This document shows positions 43,342 to 52,821 of a stretch of DNA of 64,000 nucleotides, one piece after another. This DNA is from Alkalibacterium sp049389645 (GTDB lineage Bacteria > Bacillota > Bacilli > Lactobacillales > Carnobacteriaceae_A). The stretch is taken from the NCBI RefSeq assembly GCF_049389645.1, contig NZ_CP186540.1:2480001-2544000 (forward strand), written 5' to 3'. The position numbers and the translations under genes were made by a program. A model generated the notes under the pieces. That model saw only the letters and a list, made by a program, of their open reading frames with translations, had not been told where the DNA came from and did not search any database. Numbering within the stretch: the stretch's first letter is position 1; each line of letters opens with the position of its first letter.

Positions 43342-43485
43342 ATGATAAGATTGATAAAAGAAATTAACAGAATGGCTCCAAAAGGTCTTTATACAGCAAC
43401 AGCCCCTCAGTCAACATTAATGAGATTTTCTTCTGATGGTATATATGGATTAGCAGTCATGAACAACGGAAAAATAGTTAAGTAG
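43342..43485 (+). CDS. Small 47-residue reading frame, possible relic
   Basis: A short frame with AGGAGG 11 bp before its ATG. The product is MIRLIKEINRMAPKGLYTAT followed by 27 more residues ending GKIVK. It has no membrane segment and I do not recognise it. The mixed composition looks like part of a larger protein, so it may be a remnant. The surrounding 43.2-43.75 kb gap otherwise has two small inverted repeats (43221-43249 and 43575-43610) and the next gene's promoter. Confidence 0.35.
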   Translation: MIRLIKEINRMAPKGLYTATAPQSTLMRFSSDGIYGLAVMNNGKIVK

Positions 43486-43671
43486 AGTGGCTTTAATAAA
43501 TTATAGCCTTGCGAAAATATAAACCAATTAAGTTGAATGTTTTCGTGCCACAAATAATGACTGCACCCAGATCTTAGGGTTTTTCTTTTTTTGAAAAACA
43601 ACCTCAAGATTTATTATTATACTTTTAAACAGTGAGCTCATGATTTGAATTCCCCACAGTTCATTTTTATA

Positions 43672-43700
43672 TTGCTTTCAAATAATAAGTAGGATATTAT
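43672..43700 (+). promoter_or_regulatory. Promoter of the 5'-nucleotidase gene
   Basis: TTGCTT, a 17-bp spacer and TATTAT, about 70 bp before the start codon. Confidence 0.55.
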
Positions 43701-43768
43701 GAAAGCGTATATATAATGAACTTTTATAAATTCATTACATATCAAAAAAATTGACAAGGAGTGTTTTA

Positions 43769-45781
43769 ATGGCTAATAACGGAAGAAATTGGGTACTTAG
43801 TTTATTTTCTTCAACTCTGATATTTGCTACACCAATGATGGTTTCAGCTGAGGAAGAGGTAGAAGAAGTAGAGGCAGTAGTAGTTGAAAATAGCTCAGAT
43901 AATTATTCGCTTTCTCTCTTTCATACGAACGATTTGCACGCCAGTATCAATAATTTTGGTAAAATGGCATATTTTTTGACTGAGCAACGCTCACAGCTTG
44001 AGAATTCACTTTATTTAGATGCTGGAGACATTTTCAGCGGCAATCCTGTAGTTGATTTACAAGATGGCGAACCGATGATTAATTTATTGAACAACATGGA
44101 CTTAGATTTAATGACTGTAGGAAACCACGAGTTTGATTATGGACAGGAAGTTTTCCAATATAGAAGAAATGAATCCAACTTTAACTGGATTACTGCGAAT
44201 ACTCGTATTTCAGATAGTTCTATACCTATTGAAGAATTTGATCCCTATCAAATTTTCGATTTTGGTGATTTTACAGTTGGCGTACTAGGTTTAACTCAAA
44301 ATCCTCCTGCAACAAATCCTTCAGGAATTGTCGGTTTGGAATTTGACGATTACGTTGAAACTGCTCTCAAATATGAATACTTAAAAGATGAAGTAGACGT
44401 CTTTATTGCGTTAAACCATATTGGTTTTGCTGCTGATCAGAGACTTGCTGAGGAAATTGACTTCTTCGACGTGATTATCGGTGGGCATTCCCATACGTCA
44501 TTGACTGAGCCGGTCGTTGTTAACGGAACACCTATCGCACATTCCGGAAGTAATGCACGAAATATTGGCGTACTTGATTTGGTTATTGATGCTGAGACTA
44601 AAGATGTAACAGTTAATGGCCGCTTACAATCTGTTGCTGATCTGGATGATGGATTAGTTGACGAAACAGTTCAATCACTTGTCAATTCATATAATGAGTC
44701 TACTGATGAACTGTTATCTGAAGTAATCGGATTTACTGAAACTGGTTTAAACCGTGATGCGCGCTGGGAGATGGATGTTTCATTAGGAAACATGATTACC
44801 GACTCACTCAGAACATTTGCAAATACAGATATTGCAATCACGAATAATGGTGGGATAAGAGCAAATATTGCCTCAGGTGATATTACAGCTAGAGATATCT
44901 TCACAGTCGATCCATTTGGTAACTCAATCGCTATTCTAGAAATGACTGGGCATGATTTGAAAGACGTCATTGCCTATTCTTACCAACGTTCACTTGACAG
45001 TTATGGGGCACAAATTGATTTACAGACATCAGGTTTAAACTATATTATTTATGTTGATGAAGAAGGAATGTATGTCGATTCAGACCTATTTATTAATGAA
45101 GAACCGATGGACTTAGATCAGAAATTTAGCATAGCAACTAATAATTTCATTGTAGCTGGCGGAGATGGTTACGATTTCTCTAAAGCAACAATTATTCAAG
45201 GAGATGCTGGACAGGTTACTAACGCATTAATTCAATTTGTACAAGAAACAACAGATGCGTTAGGAGCAGTCAACTATGAACCAACTGAAGGACGTGTTCT
45301 GACATTACCTTACGAACCTGAAGCAGCAGAACCAGTGCTTCCTGGTGACGAAGATGAAACAGATGACGACGAAATCGTTGATGAAGATAAAGATTCAGAT
45401 ATCGAAGATGATACTGACTTAGATGATAAAGACATCGAAGATGATGGTGATTTGGAAGATGATACTGACTTAGATGATAAAGACATCGAAGATGATGGTG
45501 ATTTGGAAGAAGATACTGACTTAGATGATAAAGACGTCAAAGGTGATGAGTCAGAAATTACCTTACCTGTTGGATACGACGAACAAGAATCTGATGAAAC
45601 AGAAAAAGACACCGACACTGAGACGTTAGCTGAAGAGGAAGAAGTAGTAGTCGCAGCCGAAAAATCAGAAGGGGAGAGACTACCTGCAACTGCAACTGCT
45701 ACATGGGCAATTGGTTTAGTTGGATTTGGAAGTGTTGCTGCGGGAGCATCTGCTCATCTATTTAAAAAAAGAAGAGATTAA
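43769..45781 (+). CDS. Cell-surface 5'-nucleotidase/phosphoesterase with sorting signal
   Basis: A secreted 670-residue enzyme. The signal peptide is WVLSLFSSTLIFATPMMVSA. The calcineurin-like metallophosphatase domain has LFHTNDLHASI, LDAGDIFSGNP, TVGNHEFDYG, ALNHIGFAAD and IIGGHSHTSL, all metal ligands of the family. The 5'-nucleotidase C-terminal domain follows with ITNNGGIRANIASGDIT and VDPFGNSIAILEMTG. Then comes a long acidic stalk that includes a 17-residue unit (DTDLDDKDIEDDGDLED) repeated about 2.5 times. The C-terminus is LPATA, a hydrophobic stretch and KKRRD: a sortase-type signal with Ala instead of Gly. It probably hydrolyses extracellular nucleotides to release nucleosides and phosphate. 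AAGGAG lies before the ATG. Confidence 0.9.
   Translation: MANNGRNWVLSLFSSTLIFATPMMVSAEEEVEEVEAVVVENSSDNYSLSLFHTNDLHASINNFGKMAYFLTEQRSQLENSLYLDAGDIFSGNPVVDLQDGEPMINLLNNMDLDLMTVGNHEFDYGQEVFQYRRNESNFNWITANTRISDSSIPIEEFDPYQIFDFGDFTVGVLGLTQNPPATNPSGIVGLEFDDYVETALKYEYLKDEVDVFIALNHIGFAADQRLAEEIDFFDVIIGGHSHTSLTEPVVVNGTPIAHSGSNARNIGVLDLVIDAETKDVTVNGRLQSVADLDDGLVDETVQSLVNSYNESTDELLSEVIGFTETGLNRDARWEMDVSLGNMITDSLRTFANTDIAITNNGGIRANIASGDITARDIFTVDPFGNSIAILEMTGHDLKDVIAYSYQRSLDSYGAQIDLQTSGLNYIIYVDEEGMYVDSDLFINEEPMDLDQKFSIATNNFIVAGGDGYDFSKATIIQGDAGQVTNALIQFVQETTDALGAVNYEPTEGRVLTLPYEPEAAEPVLPGDEDETDDDEIVDEDKDSDIEDDTDLDDKDIEDDGDLEDDTDLDDKDIEDDGDLEEDTDLDDKDVKGDESEITLPVGYDEQESDETEKDTDTETLAEEEEVVVAAEKSEGERLPATATATWAIGLVGFGSVAAGASAHLFKKRRD
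45411..45535 (+). repeat. 51-bp coding repeat in the nucleotidase stalk
   Basis: ATACTGACTTAGATGATAAA recurs at 45411, 45462 and 45513, a 51-bp period encoding a 17-residue acidic unit. Copies are almost identical in DNA, so expansion is recent. Confidence 0.8.
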
Positions 45782-45908
45782 TTAAATATAAATAGATGTA
45801 TGTAATTAAATACAGCTTACCCAATAATCGAATAGAATTAGCTAATTGGATAAAAAGAACCTTTCCATTATTCCTATATAATGATTCTACTTGAACTGGC
45901 GTAGGTGA

Positions 45909-45940
45909 AAATTGAATAATAGTCTACTATTATTCAATTT
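45909..45940 (+). other. Perfect AT-rich inverted repeat after the nucleotidase gene
   Basis: AAATTGAATAATAG and CTATTATTCAATTT form a 14-bp stem around TCTA. No T run follows, so it may be a weak terminator or an mRNA 3' stabiliser. Confidence 0.45.
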
Positions 45941-46078
45941 ATTGGAGAGCATGTCGGGTCTGCTAAGCAGCCTGATGTGTTCTTCTTTTCTGTTAAACAA
46001 TAGTCTATCATTGCTGGGAAAGGTTGCCCAGAAAGTTTTTATACCGGCCTTATAGATACTCAAGGTGAAGAAATCCTC

Positions 46079-46470
46079 CTAAAGAAAATCAAAGTACACG
46101 GAGCTCAATAAATCACCTGTATACACCGTCACGTCTTTACCGTATTTGGATTGGACCGTTTCACTCCCACGCCGCATTGATGACTCGTCTATGATGTCAT
46201 CATGACTGAGCGTGGCTAAATGAAGCACCTCAGTAAACGCAGCGACAGCGATGATTTTTTGTGCGCGTCCTTATTGGCGTTCCCTAACTGTGAAAAAAGT
46301 AAAAAACAGGCCGGTCTAAGTAAATTTCATTGACCCTCTATCAGATCAATGACTGTCTTTTCTATCTCCTTATTTCCAATGGTTGTTTTTTCTATGATCA
46401 GTTCAAGACACTCCACTAAAGGAGCTATGATGTTAGGGAAGTTGTTCCACATTGGATGTGTTTTAACCAT
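46079..46470 (-). pseudogene. Decayed trans-polyprenyl (heptaprenyl) diphosphate synthase
   Basis: A minus-strand relic of a polyprenyl synthase. A ribosome binding site GGAGAACGG and ATG lead into MVKTHPMWNNFPNII, the usual start in Lactobacillales, and an intact stretch of 47 codons ending at TGA (46327-46329). After frame changes and stops the homology resumes: YLDRPVFYFF corresponds to the KLLRPA region. Then IIAVAAFTEVLHLATL and SHDDIIDESSMRRG follow, which is the first Asp-rich DDxxD motif. SKYGKDVTVYTGDLL leads to a stop at 46079. The C-terminal two thirds, with the second Asp-rich motif, are not found. At least two frameshifts and several stops make it non-functional. Confidence 0.8.
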
Positions 46471-47343
46471 ACCGTTCTCCTTTATTAACCGCTGACAGGC
46501 GGGCTCTGCGCTTCTATTTCTATTTTGTATGAATAATTATACATGAAAGCCCCTCAAGTTTTGCATAAAAACTACTAGCATACATATAATAGATTGTCAG
46601 ACAAGCGTTTAAACAATCTTATATAAGGGGTTAAGCAGAAAAAACATAATGTATCTGCGTAGTTTTCTAAAAACGAATGGTTCTTACTGATGATCGAGTT
46701 GACACAGAAGTACCCTCGCAATTTAGAGGAGCTGTTGAATAAGCATGCTATATAACAACTCTATTCAGCTCACTTTTTCTTAAAATGACCCTTGTGCAGA
46801 ATCATGATTAAATTTGATATATACTACTATATTTATAGTTATAGTTATACCCTTTCTATTCTTATCTTTTTATGATAAGTTTAATCACGTGTCTACATAA
46901 TACAAAACAGGAAAGGGCGTTTTCAAATGACAGCCAGTTAAATTAGGGAAAAATAAAAAGTGTTCAATAGATAGATAAATGAATAAAAGCTTTGTTGACC
47001 ATCAATCTAGTGTTCTCGGTTACTATTTTTCGTCCTGTATCTTTTCTTTTTTAACGGAGGTTCTGCTTTGGTGACTTGGTTATGATATTTTTGATTGATA
47101 CATTGATCTGAACAAAACATTTGATGGCTTTCTTAAAAAACGAGTGCACATCTGATTTTTACATAAAATACGAGAAAAACTGGATACTTTTGAAAATAAG
47201 CATTTATAGAGTAGAAAAGCCATATGGTAATGTCATAGCAGAATCAACGTATAAATTATTTGAATTATACCTTGTTTATCATATTGATGAGTTTGTATGA
47301 AATAGCAAGGTGCGATAATTTTAATTTAATAAGGAGTTCTTTC
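46471..47343. other. AT-rich gap without an intact gene
   Basis: No open frame of credible length and start is seen on either strand. A bulged hairpin, GAGCTG...AATA with TATTCAGCTC (about 46730-46780), is followed by CTTTTTC and could be a terminator. TTGACA at 46699 has no good -10 partner. The stretch looks like gene decay between the polyprenyl synthase relic and the ABC exporter genes. Confidence 0.5.
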
Positions 47344-48042
47344 ATGTTAGAAGTAAAACATTTAACTAAATCATATAAAAAAACAAAAGCCGTTGACGAT
47401 GTGAATTTTAATATTGGTCAGGGGGAGATTGCAGTGCTTGTTGGTCCGAATGGGGCAGGGAAGTCTACGACCATCAAGAGTATTGTGGGTCTTTTAAGAT
47501 TCGAAGGTGAAATAAGCATAGGTTCTTATAACAATAAAGCTTTAAAGGCGAAAGAATTATTATCTTATGTACCAGAAATCCCAACACTCTTTCCATTGTT
47601 GACCGTGCGCGAACATATAGAATATATGGCCTTGGCTTATGGGAAAACTGCAGATGAAGAGAAGCTCACTGCCTTACTAAACCGATTTGATTTAGTCGAT
47701 AAAGCAGACAAATTAGGTGACGAGCTCTCAAAAGGAATGATGCAAAAGGTAAGTATTTGTGCAGCCCTCATTGTAGATCCTAAGGTCATTATATTAGATG
47801 AACCAATGATCGGTCTTGATCCAAAGGCCATTAAAGAAATCAAAAAACTGATTATTGAATTAAAGCAAGAGAATAAAACGGTGATGATCAGTACGCATAT
47901 GATCGAAATGATAGAAGATTTATGGGATCGTGTTATTTTTATGAAAGAAGGAAAGGTGATTGAAAATATCAGTCGAACAGATGCTGATCAGGAAGATTTA
48001 GAAGAATTGTTCTTCAAGATAACGGGTGAGAATGATGAATGA
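47344..48042 (+). CDS. ABC transporter ATP-binding protein (exporter)
   Basis: A 232-residue ABC ATPase. Walker A is VGPNGAGKSTTIKS near residue 38, the Q-loop region has YVPEIPTLFPLLTVREH, the signature is LSKGMMQKVSI near 132, and Walker B is VIILDEPMIGLDP near 153, with an H-loop His in ISTHMIEM. The signature LSKGM and the drug-exporter style place it in the two-component exporter class. AAGGAG precedes ATG 47344; upstream in-frame starts lie in decayed sequence. It overlaps the permease gene by a few bases, so the two form one transporter. The substrate is unknown. Confidence 0.88.
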   Translation: MLEVKHLTKSYKKTKAVDDVNFNIGQGEIAVLVGPNGAGKSTTIKSIVGLLRFEGEISIGSYNNKALKAKELLSYVPEIPTLFPLLTVREHIEYMALAYGKTADEEKLTALLNRFDLVDKADKLGDELSKGMMQKVSICAALIVDPKVIILDEPMIGLDPKAIKEIKKLIIELKQENKTVMISTHMIEMIEDLWDRVIFMKEGKVIENISRTDADQEDLEELFFKITGENDE

Positions 48043-49627
48043 ATCTTTGCTTTACCTTATTAAAAAGTCTTTCCTTAATTTTTTTAAGAAATCAATAAAA
48101 AAACCATTAAAAACAATCGGAATGTTGCTTTTGGCTGCCTATTATTTTTATCTCCCCTTTTTAATGAAAGGATTTATTACGGATCTTGGTTTAAACACGC
48201 GATCAGGGTTTGTATTAATTGCGAGTATGGGTACTCTCTATTTAACCATGCCGTTAACGATGACTTACATAAAAAGGAAAGGTGTCAATTTTAAAAAGCA
48301 GGATGTAAATTTTATTTTAGCTAGTCCAACGTCGCCAAAACAAGCTTTAATTTATGCCTTGTCGAAGGACGTATATATAAATTTCGCGATGCAAGTGATG
48401 TTTTTAATGGCAGCTGTTTTTGTCTTTGAAATACCTCTGCTTATAAGCATTATATATATTCTTGTAAATATCGTATTTTCAAATTTACTAAGCTACAGCT
48501 TAGCAGTTATTATGTATGCCAGTGAAGAAATCACGCTTAAGCAAAAGCAGCGAATCAAAAGAATAGTTTATGTTGTTTTAGCTAGTTTTACAGTGTTTTT
48601 AATAACCAATGTGGTCAGTCAGACACTAGAGTCAGGTTTTGATATTGCTTATATCAGTTCGATCCTATCTTCTCCAGTCGTTTTGATGATACCTATTTTT
48701 GGTTGGCAGCTGGGGTGGTTAAATCTAGTCATGCTCGGTCTGACACCCGTAAGGCTGATTACTACGGGATTATTCTTTGCTTCGGCGCTCTCATTAACTT
48801 ATTACGCGTATAAAATGAAAAGTACAGGGGAGTATTACGAGGATGCGTTATCTTTCTCTGAAAATGTCGCTCTATTACAAAGTAAAAAAGGGGATATTTC
48901 ACTTACAGAAGCCTTTGGAAACAAGAAAAAGAAATATGGCTATAAAGGGAAACTTAAGGGTTTTAAATCAAACGTAATGTTTCATAAACAGATTATTGAA
49001 CGCAGAAGATCCAGAAGATATTTCTTATCTTTTGGAGACATCATTTATTTAGTCGCTGGGCTTGGATTGGGCCTCGCTTCAATTTTCATTGATGATTTTA
49101 TTAATCCGGATTATTACTTGGAAATCATGATTGGTATCAGTATTTACTTGTCCGTATTTTTTAAACCGGGTTCTGATTGGAAAAGTGAATTCAAAAATTA
49201 TTATTTATTTTTGATGCCAGATTCACCTCTAAATAAATTGTTCAATGCCAGCTTATTGGAACATCTACTCTCATTAGTTCGGGCCATCTTTTTAACAGTA
49301 CCAGCAGGCTTATTTATGAGCGTATCATTTTTGGAAATCCTTTTCGCGATTACTGTACAGACCTTACTGAAGGCAATGATGACGTATGTATCAATTTTTA
49401 TTGAGGGGATTATTGGCGCTAAGATTGGCCACACGTTCGCTAGCATCATTAGTATTTTTGTCTCCATTATTATTATGATTGGTCCAATTTCGGCATTGTT
49501 CTTTACTGGAATACTCTCTATTTTGCCAATCATTCTGGCCATTTCTATATATGCTATTCTTATCATGCTTTTATTTTTATACCTATCTTCAATGAGCCTG
49601 AGAAATATCGAGAGTTTAGAGGAATAG
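48035..49627 (+). CDS. ABC exporter permease (PF16962-like)
   Basis: A 530-residue integral membrane protein with roughly a dozen hydrophobic segments (for example FMLLAAYYFYLPFL-like near residue 30, IVYVVLASFTVFLITNVV near 185 and IISIFVSIIIMIGPISALFF near 475). It resembles the 'putative ABC exporter' family, in which a large permease pairs with a single ATPase. A basic loop (QKQRIKR, ERRRSRRYF) faces the cytoplasm. ATG 48035 and ATG 48032 are both possible starts, with GGGTGAG before them. Function as an exporter is inferred from its translational coupling to the ATPase. Base composition is AT-rich like the surrounding block. Confidence 0.78.
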   Translation: MNESLLYLIKKSFLNFFKKSIKKPLKTIGMLLLAAYYFYLPFLMKGFITDLGLNTRSGFVLIASMGTLYLTMPLTMTYIKRKGVNFKKQDVNFILASPTSPKQALIYALSKDVYINFAMQVMFLMAAVFVFEIPLLISIIYILVNIVFSNLLSYSLAVIMYASEEITLKQKQRIKRIVYVVLASFTVFLITNVVSQTLESGFDIAYISSILSSPVVLMIPIFGWQLGWLNLVMLGLTPVRLITTGLFFASALSLTYYAYKMKSTGEYYEDALSFSENVALLQSKKGDISLTEAFGNKKKKYGYKGKLKGFKSNVMFHKQIIERRRSRRYFLSFGDIIYLVAGLGLGLASIFIDDFINPDYYLEIMIGISIYLSVFFKPGSDWKSEFKNYYLFLMPDSPLNKLFNASLLEHLLSLVRAIFLTVPAGLFMSVSFLEILFAITVQTLLKAMMTYVSIFIEGIIGAKIGHTFASIISIFVSIIIMIGPISALFFTGILSILPIILAISIYAILIMLLFLYLSSMSLRNIESLEE

Positions 49628-49682
49628 AGGATGGCTTAGTAATAAAACACAGGTCACTTCTAATACTCAACTTTCAAATTTT

Positions 49683-49725
49683 AACCCCCTGTGTGAAAAC
49701 GCATCTGGCGCGTAGAGGGTTTTTG
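49683..49725 (+). terminator. Probable terminator after the first ABC pair
   Basis: AACCCCCT pairs with AGAGGGTT, enclosing ACGCATCTGGCGCGT, followed by TTTTT. The stem is imperfect. Confidence 0.5.
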
Positions 49726-49945
49726 ACTATTTTAAAGGGATTTCATCATGAGCTAAATATGAGAACCTTAGCCTTTCAACAAAAGCAGAGGTGCTCATTA
49801 AAATGTTGATCCGAAACTTTTAAGCTCCACCAGAACGCTATCAATAAATTGCTAATATTATTTGTGTAAAACATCACAAGATGACAGACTTTTAATAGTG
49901 CAATCTTTAATGGCTTAAAAAAATAAACAGAAAAAAGGAGATACT

Positions 49946-50845
49946 ATGACGACAACGATCGCAATAGATAATGTAGGAAAGACCATCAATAGAAAAAAAA
50001 TCATTAAAGATCTCTCTTTAACGATCAACGAAGGCGAAGTGTTAGGGCTACTTGGTCCGAATGGCGCAGGGAAAACAACGCTTATTCGCATGATCGTTGG
50101 ATTGATTGAGATAACAGAAGGGCAGATCAGTGTTTGTGGACATGATGTCGAAAAAGAACACAAAGACGCTTTGGGAAACATCGGAGCGATTGTTGAAAAT
50201 CCCGAGATGTATCCTTTTTTCTCAGGACAAAAAAACCTGGACTATTTTGCACGCATGCACACGGGTGTGTCTAAAGAGAAAATTGCGGAGCTTGTAGACT
50301 TTGTCAATTTGACCGATAGAATCAATGACAAGGTCAAGGACTATTCGCTTGGGATGAAACAGCGTTTAGGGATTGCTCAAGCGTTGATGAATGATCCTAA
50401 GGTGTTGATTCTTGATGAACCAACCAACGGTCTAGACCCGGCAGGCATGCAGGAATTAAGACGTCACATTCGTATGCTTGCAAAAGAGAAAAATGTCACA
50501 GTGATTGTATCAAGTCATCTATTAAGTGAAATCGAACTCATGTGTGACCGTATCGCTATCATTAAAAAAGGTGAACTAATTGCGGTAGAAAACGTTAAGG
50601 ATGAAGCTAAACAGGTTTACCACTTTAAGCTTTCTGAACCAGAAAAGGCGCAGGCACTGTTACAAGAACATTTCGACTTAACAAGCCAGTTGAACGAGGA
50701 CCATTTACTAGTAGAATTACCTAATGAACTGTCCGATGTTTCCAGCATAGTGAAAGTGTTAGTGGCCAACGCTATCGGGATATACAGTGTGGAACCGAAA
50801 AACCACTCGCTCGAAGACCGCTTTATGCATCTGACTGCTGAATAA
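49946..50845 (+). CDS. ABC transporter ATP-binding protein (BcrA-like)
   Basis: A 299-residue ABC ATPase of the bacitracin-exporter (BcrA/CcmA) type. Walker A GPNGAGKTTLIRMIVG (near residue 37), Q-loop VENPEMYPFFSGQKNLDYF, signature YSLGMKQRLGIAQAL and Walker B VLILDEPTNGLDPAGMQEL are intact, with SSHLLSEIELMCDR as the H-loop. The C-terminal about 80 residues form the extra domain usual in this group. AAAAGGAG lies before the ATG. The permease gene follows after 12 bp and a small membrane protein after that, forming a three-gene unit of the kind often found as peptide exporters or immunity systems. The substrate is unknown. Confidence 0.88.
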   Translation: MTTTIAIDNVGKTINRKKIIKDLSLTINEGEVLGLLGPNGAGKTTLIRMIVGLIEITEGQISVCGHDVEKEHKDALGNIGAIVENPEMYPFFSGQKNLDYFARMHTGVSKEKIAELVDFVNLTDRINDKVKDYSLGMKQRLGIAQALMNDPKVLILDEPTNGLDPAGMQELRRHIRMLAKEKNVTVIVSSHLLSEIELMCDRIAIIKKGELIAVENVKDEAKQVYHFKLSEPEKAQALLQEHFDLTSQLNEDHLLVELPNELSDVSSIVKVLVANAIGIYSVEPKNHSLEDRFMHLTAE

Positions 50846-50857
50846 AAGGAGGATATT

Positions 50858-51844
50858 ATGATAAACCTAATTATTAACGAATGGCAAAAAGTTTTTTCAA
50901 GAAAAAGTAACATTATTATTATGATAGTTATTGTAGGCATTGCAGCGTTGCTCAGTTTTATGCCTCTGATTTTCGATAATGAACAGGCAAGCGAGTCGAG
51001 TACATACAGTGAAGATTGGCAAAGTGACGTGTCCCAGCAAATAAACACCTTGCAGGAAGAAACAGAAGAATTGCTCACTCAAGACACAGAGTTATCGTTT
51101 AGCGACAGCATTACAGTGAGTATCAATCAAGACGAGATAGAGCGACTCAGTTATCATTCAGCCGAAGATATCGAGCCACCTGCAGCAAACAATTTTTATA
51201 GCCGCTTAGTCGAGGCATCAAGTTTGAATGCACTGATAGGTATTTTTGTAACGATCATAGCGAGTGCTATGGTATCAAAGGAATTCTCTATGGGCACCAT
51301 TAAAATGCTACTGATACGTACCCAGTCCCGAACAAAAATATTGACTGCTAAATACATCTCGACCTTACTGTTGGCGTTCTTTTACTATGGACTGTTATAT
51401 TTATCGACGACGATCTTCTCGTTACTGACCACAGATATGAATCCAACATCGGAATATGTCTTCATGACGATGAATGGCAGCTATGAGCATGTGCAATTTA
51501 TAAGCTATTTTACCGGCTTAGTGGCCAGTAACCTGGTTTATTTAGTCATTATCTCATCTCTGGCGTTTACGCTATCAACCATCACGCGAAACACCTCATT
51601 ATCCCTAGGTGCTACACTAGGCGCTATATTTTTAGGGGCCGGGTTAACTCAATACTTAGCATCACAAACGGATCTGGCAAAGTATTTATTAATGGCTAAT
51701 TGGAGTTTAGAAAATTATTTGCCGGGACGCATGACGTACATTGACGGCTTAAGTTTACCCTTTTCCGCGATCGTTAATGTGGTGTATGTTGGGGTGTTTT
51801 TAGGACTGTCCTACTATGCATTCAACAAACAAGATGTTTTATGA
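50858..51844 (+). CDS. ABC-2 type permease
   Basis: A 328-residue membrane protein with six helices. A short N-terminal helix (IIIMIVIVGIAALLSFMPLI) is followed by an external loop of about 90 residues that is rich in Glu, Gln and Ser. The remaining five helices include ALIGIFVTIIASAMVSKEFS. The segment KEFSMGTIKMLLIRTQSRTKIL is the cytoplasmic coupling region typical of ABC-2 permeases with BcrA-type ATPases. AAAGGAGG precedes the ATG. It should form the membrane channel with the preceding ATPase. Confidence 0.85.
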   Translation: MINLIINEWQKVFSRKSNIIIMIVIVGIAALLSFMPLIFDNEQASESSTYSEDWQSDVSQQINTLQEETEELLTQDTELSFSDSITVSINQDEIERLSYHSAEDIEPPAANNFYSRLVEASSLNALIGIFVTIIASAMVSKEFSMGTIKMLLIRTQSRTKILTAKYISTLLLAFFYYGLLYLSTTIFSLLTTDMNPTSEYVFMTMNGSYEHVQFISYFTGLVASNLVYLVIISSLAFTLSTITRNTSLSLGATLGAIFLGAGLTQYLASQTDLAKYLLMANWSLENYLPGRMTYIDGLSLPFSAIVNVVYVGVFLGLSYYAFNKQDVL

Positions 51845-51871
51845 TAACTGTAAATTTTGGAGGGAACACAA

Positions 51872-52399
51872 ATGAATGAGAACGTAAAGATGAACAAAAA
51901 AAGATTTCCATGGTTAGCACTCACTGTTTTTAGTGTTGTTTTGATCGCGTCCGTCGTGATCAGTTTGAATACAGCAGAGCTTACAGTGGAACCGGAAATC
52001 GCTGAACTCATTGAGGCCAATCCCGGGGTGGCATCTTTAGGGGTCGCTATCGTGACCGGGTTAGGTGTCATAGGCGGATTGATCGGGGTGGGCATACAAT
52101 ATCTGGTAAAGAGATTTCCAACCCAGTGGATCGCCAAAGATTCTGATGTCTATAAAAACGAGATCTGGTCGGCGTTGTTTTACTCATCAGCCATTGGCAT
52201 TGTCTTAGAATTGATTGGTCAAATGCTGGAATTGCAAGGAAATATAGCACTTGCGGTCTTAGGCAGTATCGTAACAACAGGCTTGTTCCTTTTCTTTTAT
52301 TTTTCCGGAGAAAACAAACCCTATCATATCAAAAAGGCCATCACGATCGTGAGTGTCGGATTACTTGTACTGAATATCTTAATTACTGTAGCCGCATAA
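51872..52399 (+). CDS. Membrane protein linked to the BcrA-like transporter
   Basis: A 175-residue membrane protein with about five helices (WLALTVFSVVLIASVVI, ASLGVAIVTGLGVIGGLIGV, ALFYSSAIGIVLELIG and two near the C-terminus). Both the N-terminus (KMNKKRF) and the loop after helix 2 (VKRFPTQW) are basic. The start is ATG 51872, 8 bp after GGAGGG; the upstream TTG overlaps that site. I do not recognise a family. Its position right after the permease suggests that it belongs to the same transporter or immunity unit. Confidence 0.7.
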   Translation: MNENVKMNKKRFPWLALTVFSVVLIASVVISLNTAELTVEPEIAELIEANPGVASLGVAIVTGLGVIGGLIGVGIQYLVKRFPTQWIAKDSDVYKNEIWSALFYSSAIGIVLELIGQMLELQGNIALAVLGSIVTTGLFLFFYFSGENKPYHIKKAITIVSVGLLVLNILITVAA

Positions 52400-52821
52400 T
52401 AACCTCTTCAAAAATAAAACATGTGCTATAAGACCGCTGGTCAGGATAAATGAGTTGAAACGGTATAAGATAATCTTTAGGGGAGCCATGCTCTACCCGA
52501 CTAAACTATTGAATGCAATCGGGAGAAGAAGTTACCTAGCGCTGTGAAGAACTAGCATCTATTGCTGCATGTGTAACTGGTGGATGCATAGCTGCATATA
52601 CGGCAGTTCAGCAAAGGATCACAGGTTACACGAAACAGCAATCCTTTGACTATGAGCCTAAAAGAATCAAAACCAATGCTACCGTACCAGTGAGGTGAAA
52701 TGGACTCGCTGGTGCGGTATTTTATAATATACCCTTACTATCCCTAAAAGTGGATGACAATAAAAAGGGCTACGCCGTATACAGATTTGATAAAAGCAAG
52801 TTCGAAGGATGATACATTTTA
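52400..52821 (+). other. Decayed coding remnants
   Basis: No intact gene is seen. Around 52560-52700 one frame, opened by a stop and without a start, reads ASIAACVTGGCIAAYTAVQQ and on to KTNATVPVR. Around 52745-52812 another frame reads VDDNKKGYAVYRFDKSKFEG and a stop. Both look like parts of real proteins rather than random frames, and may be pieces of one broken gene. I cannot name it. Confidence 0.4.

Noticed and set aside
45310..45618. Ser-rich minus-strand frame over the nucleotidase stalk
   Set aside because: Antisense artefact of the acidic repeat region, as above.
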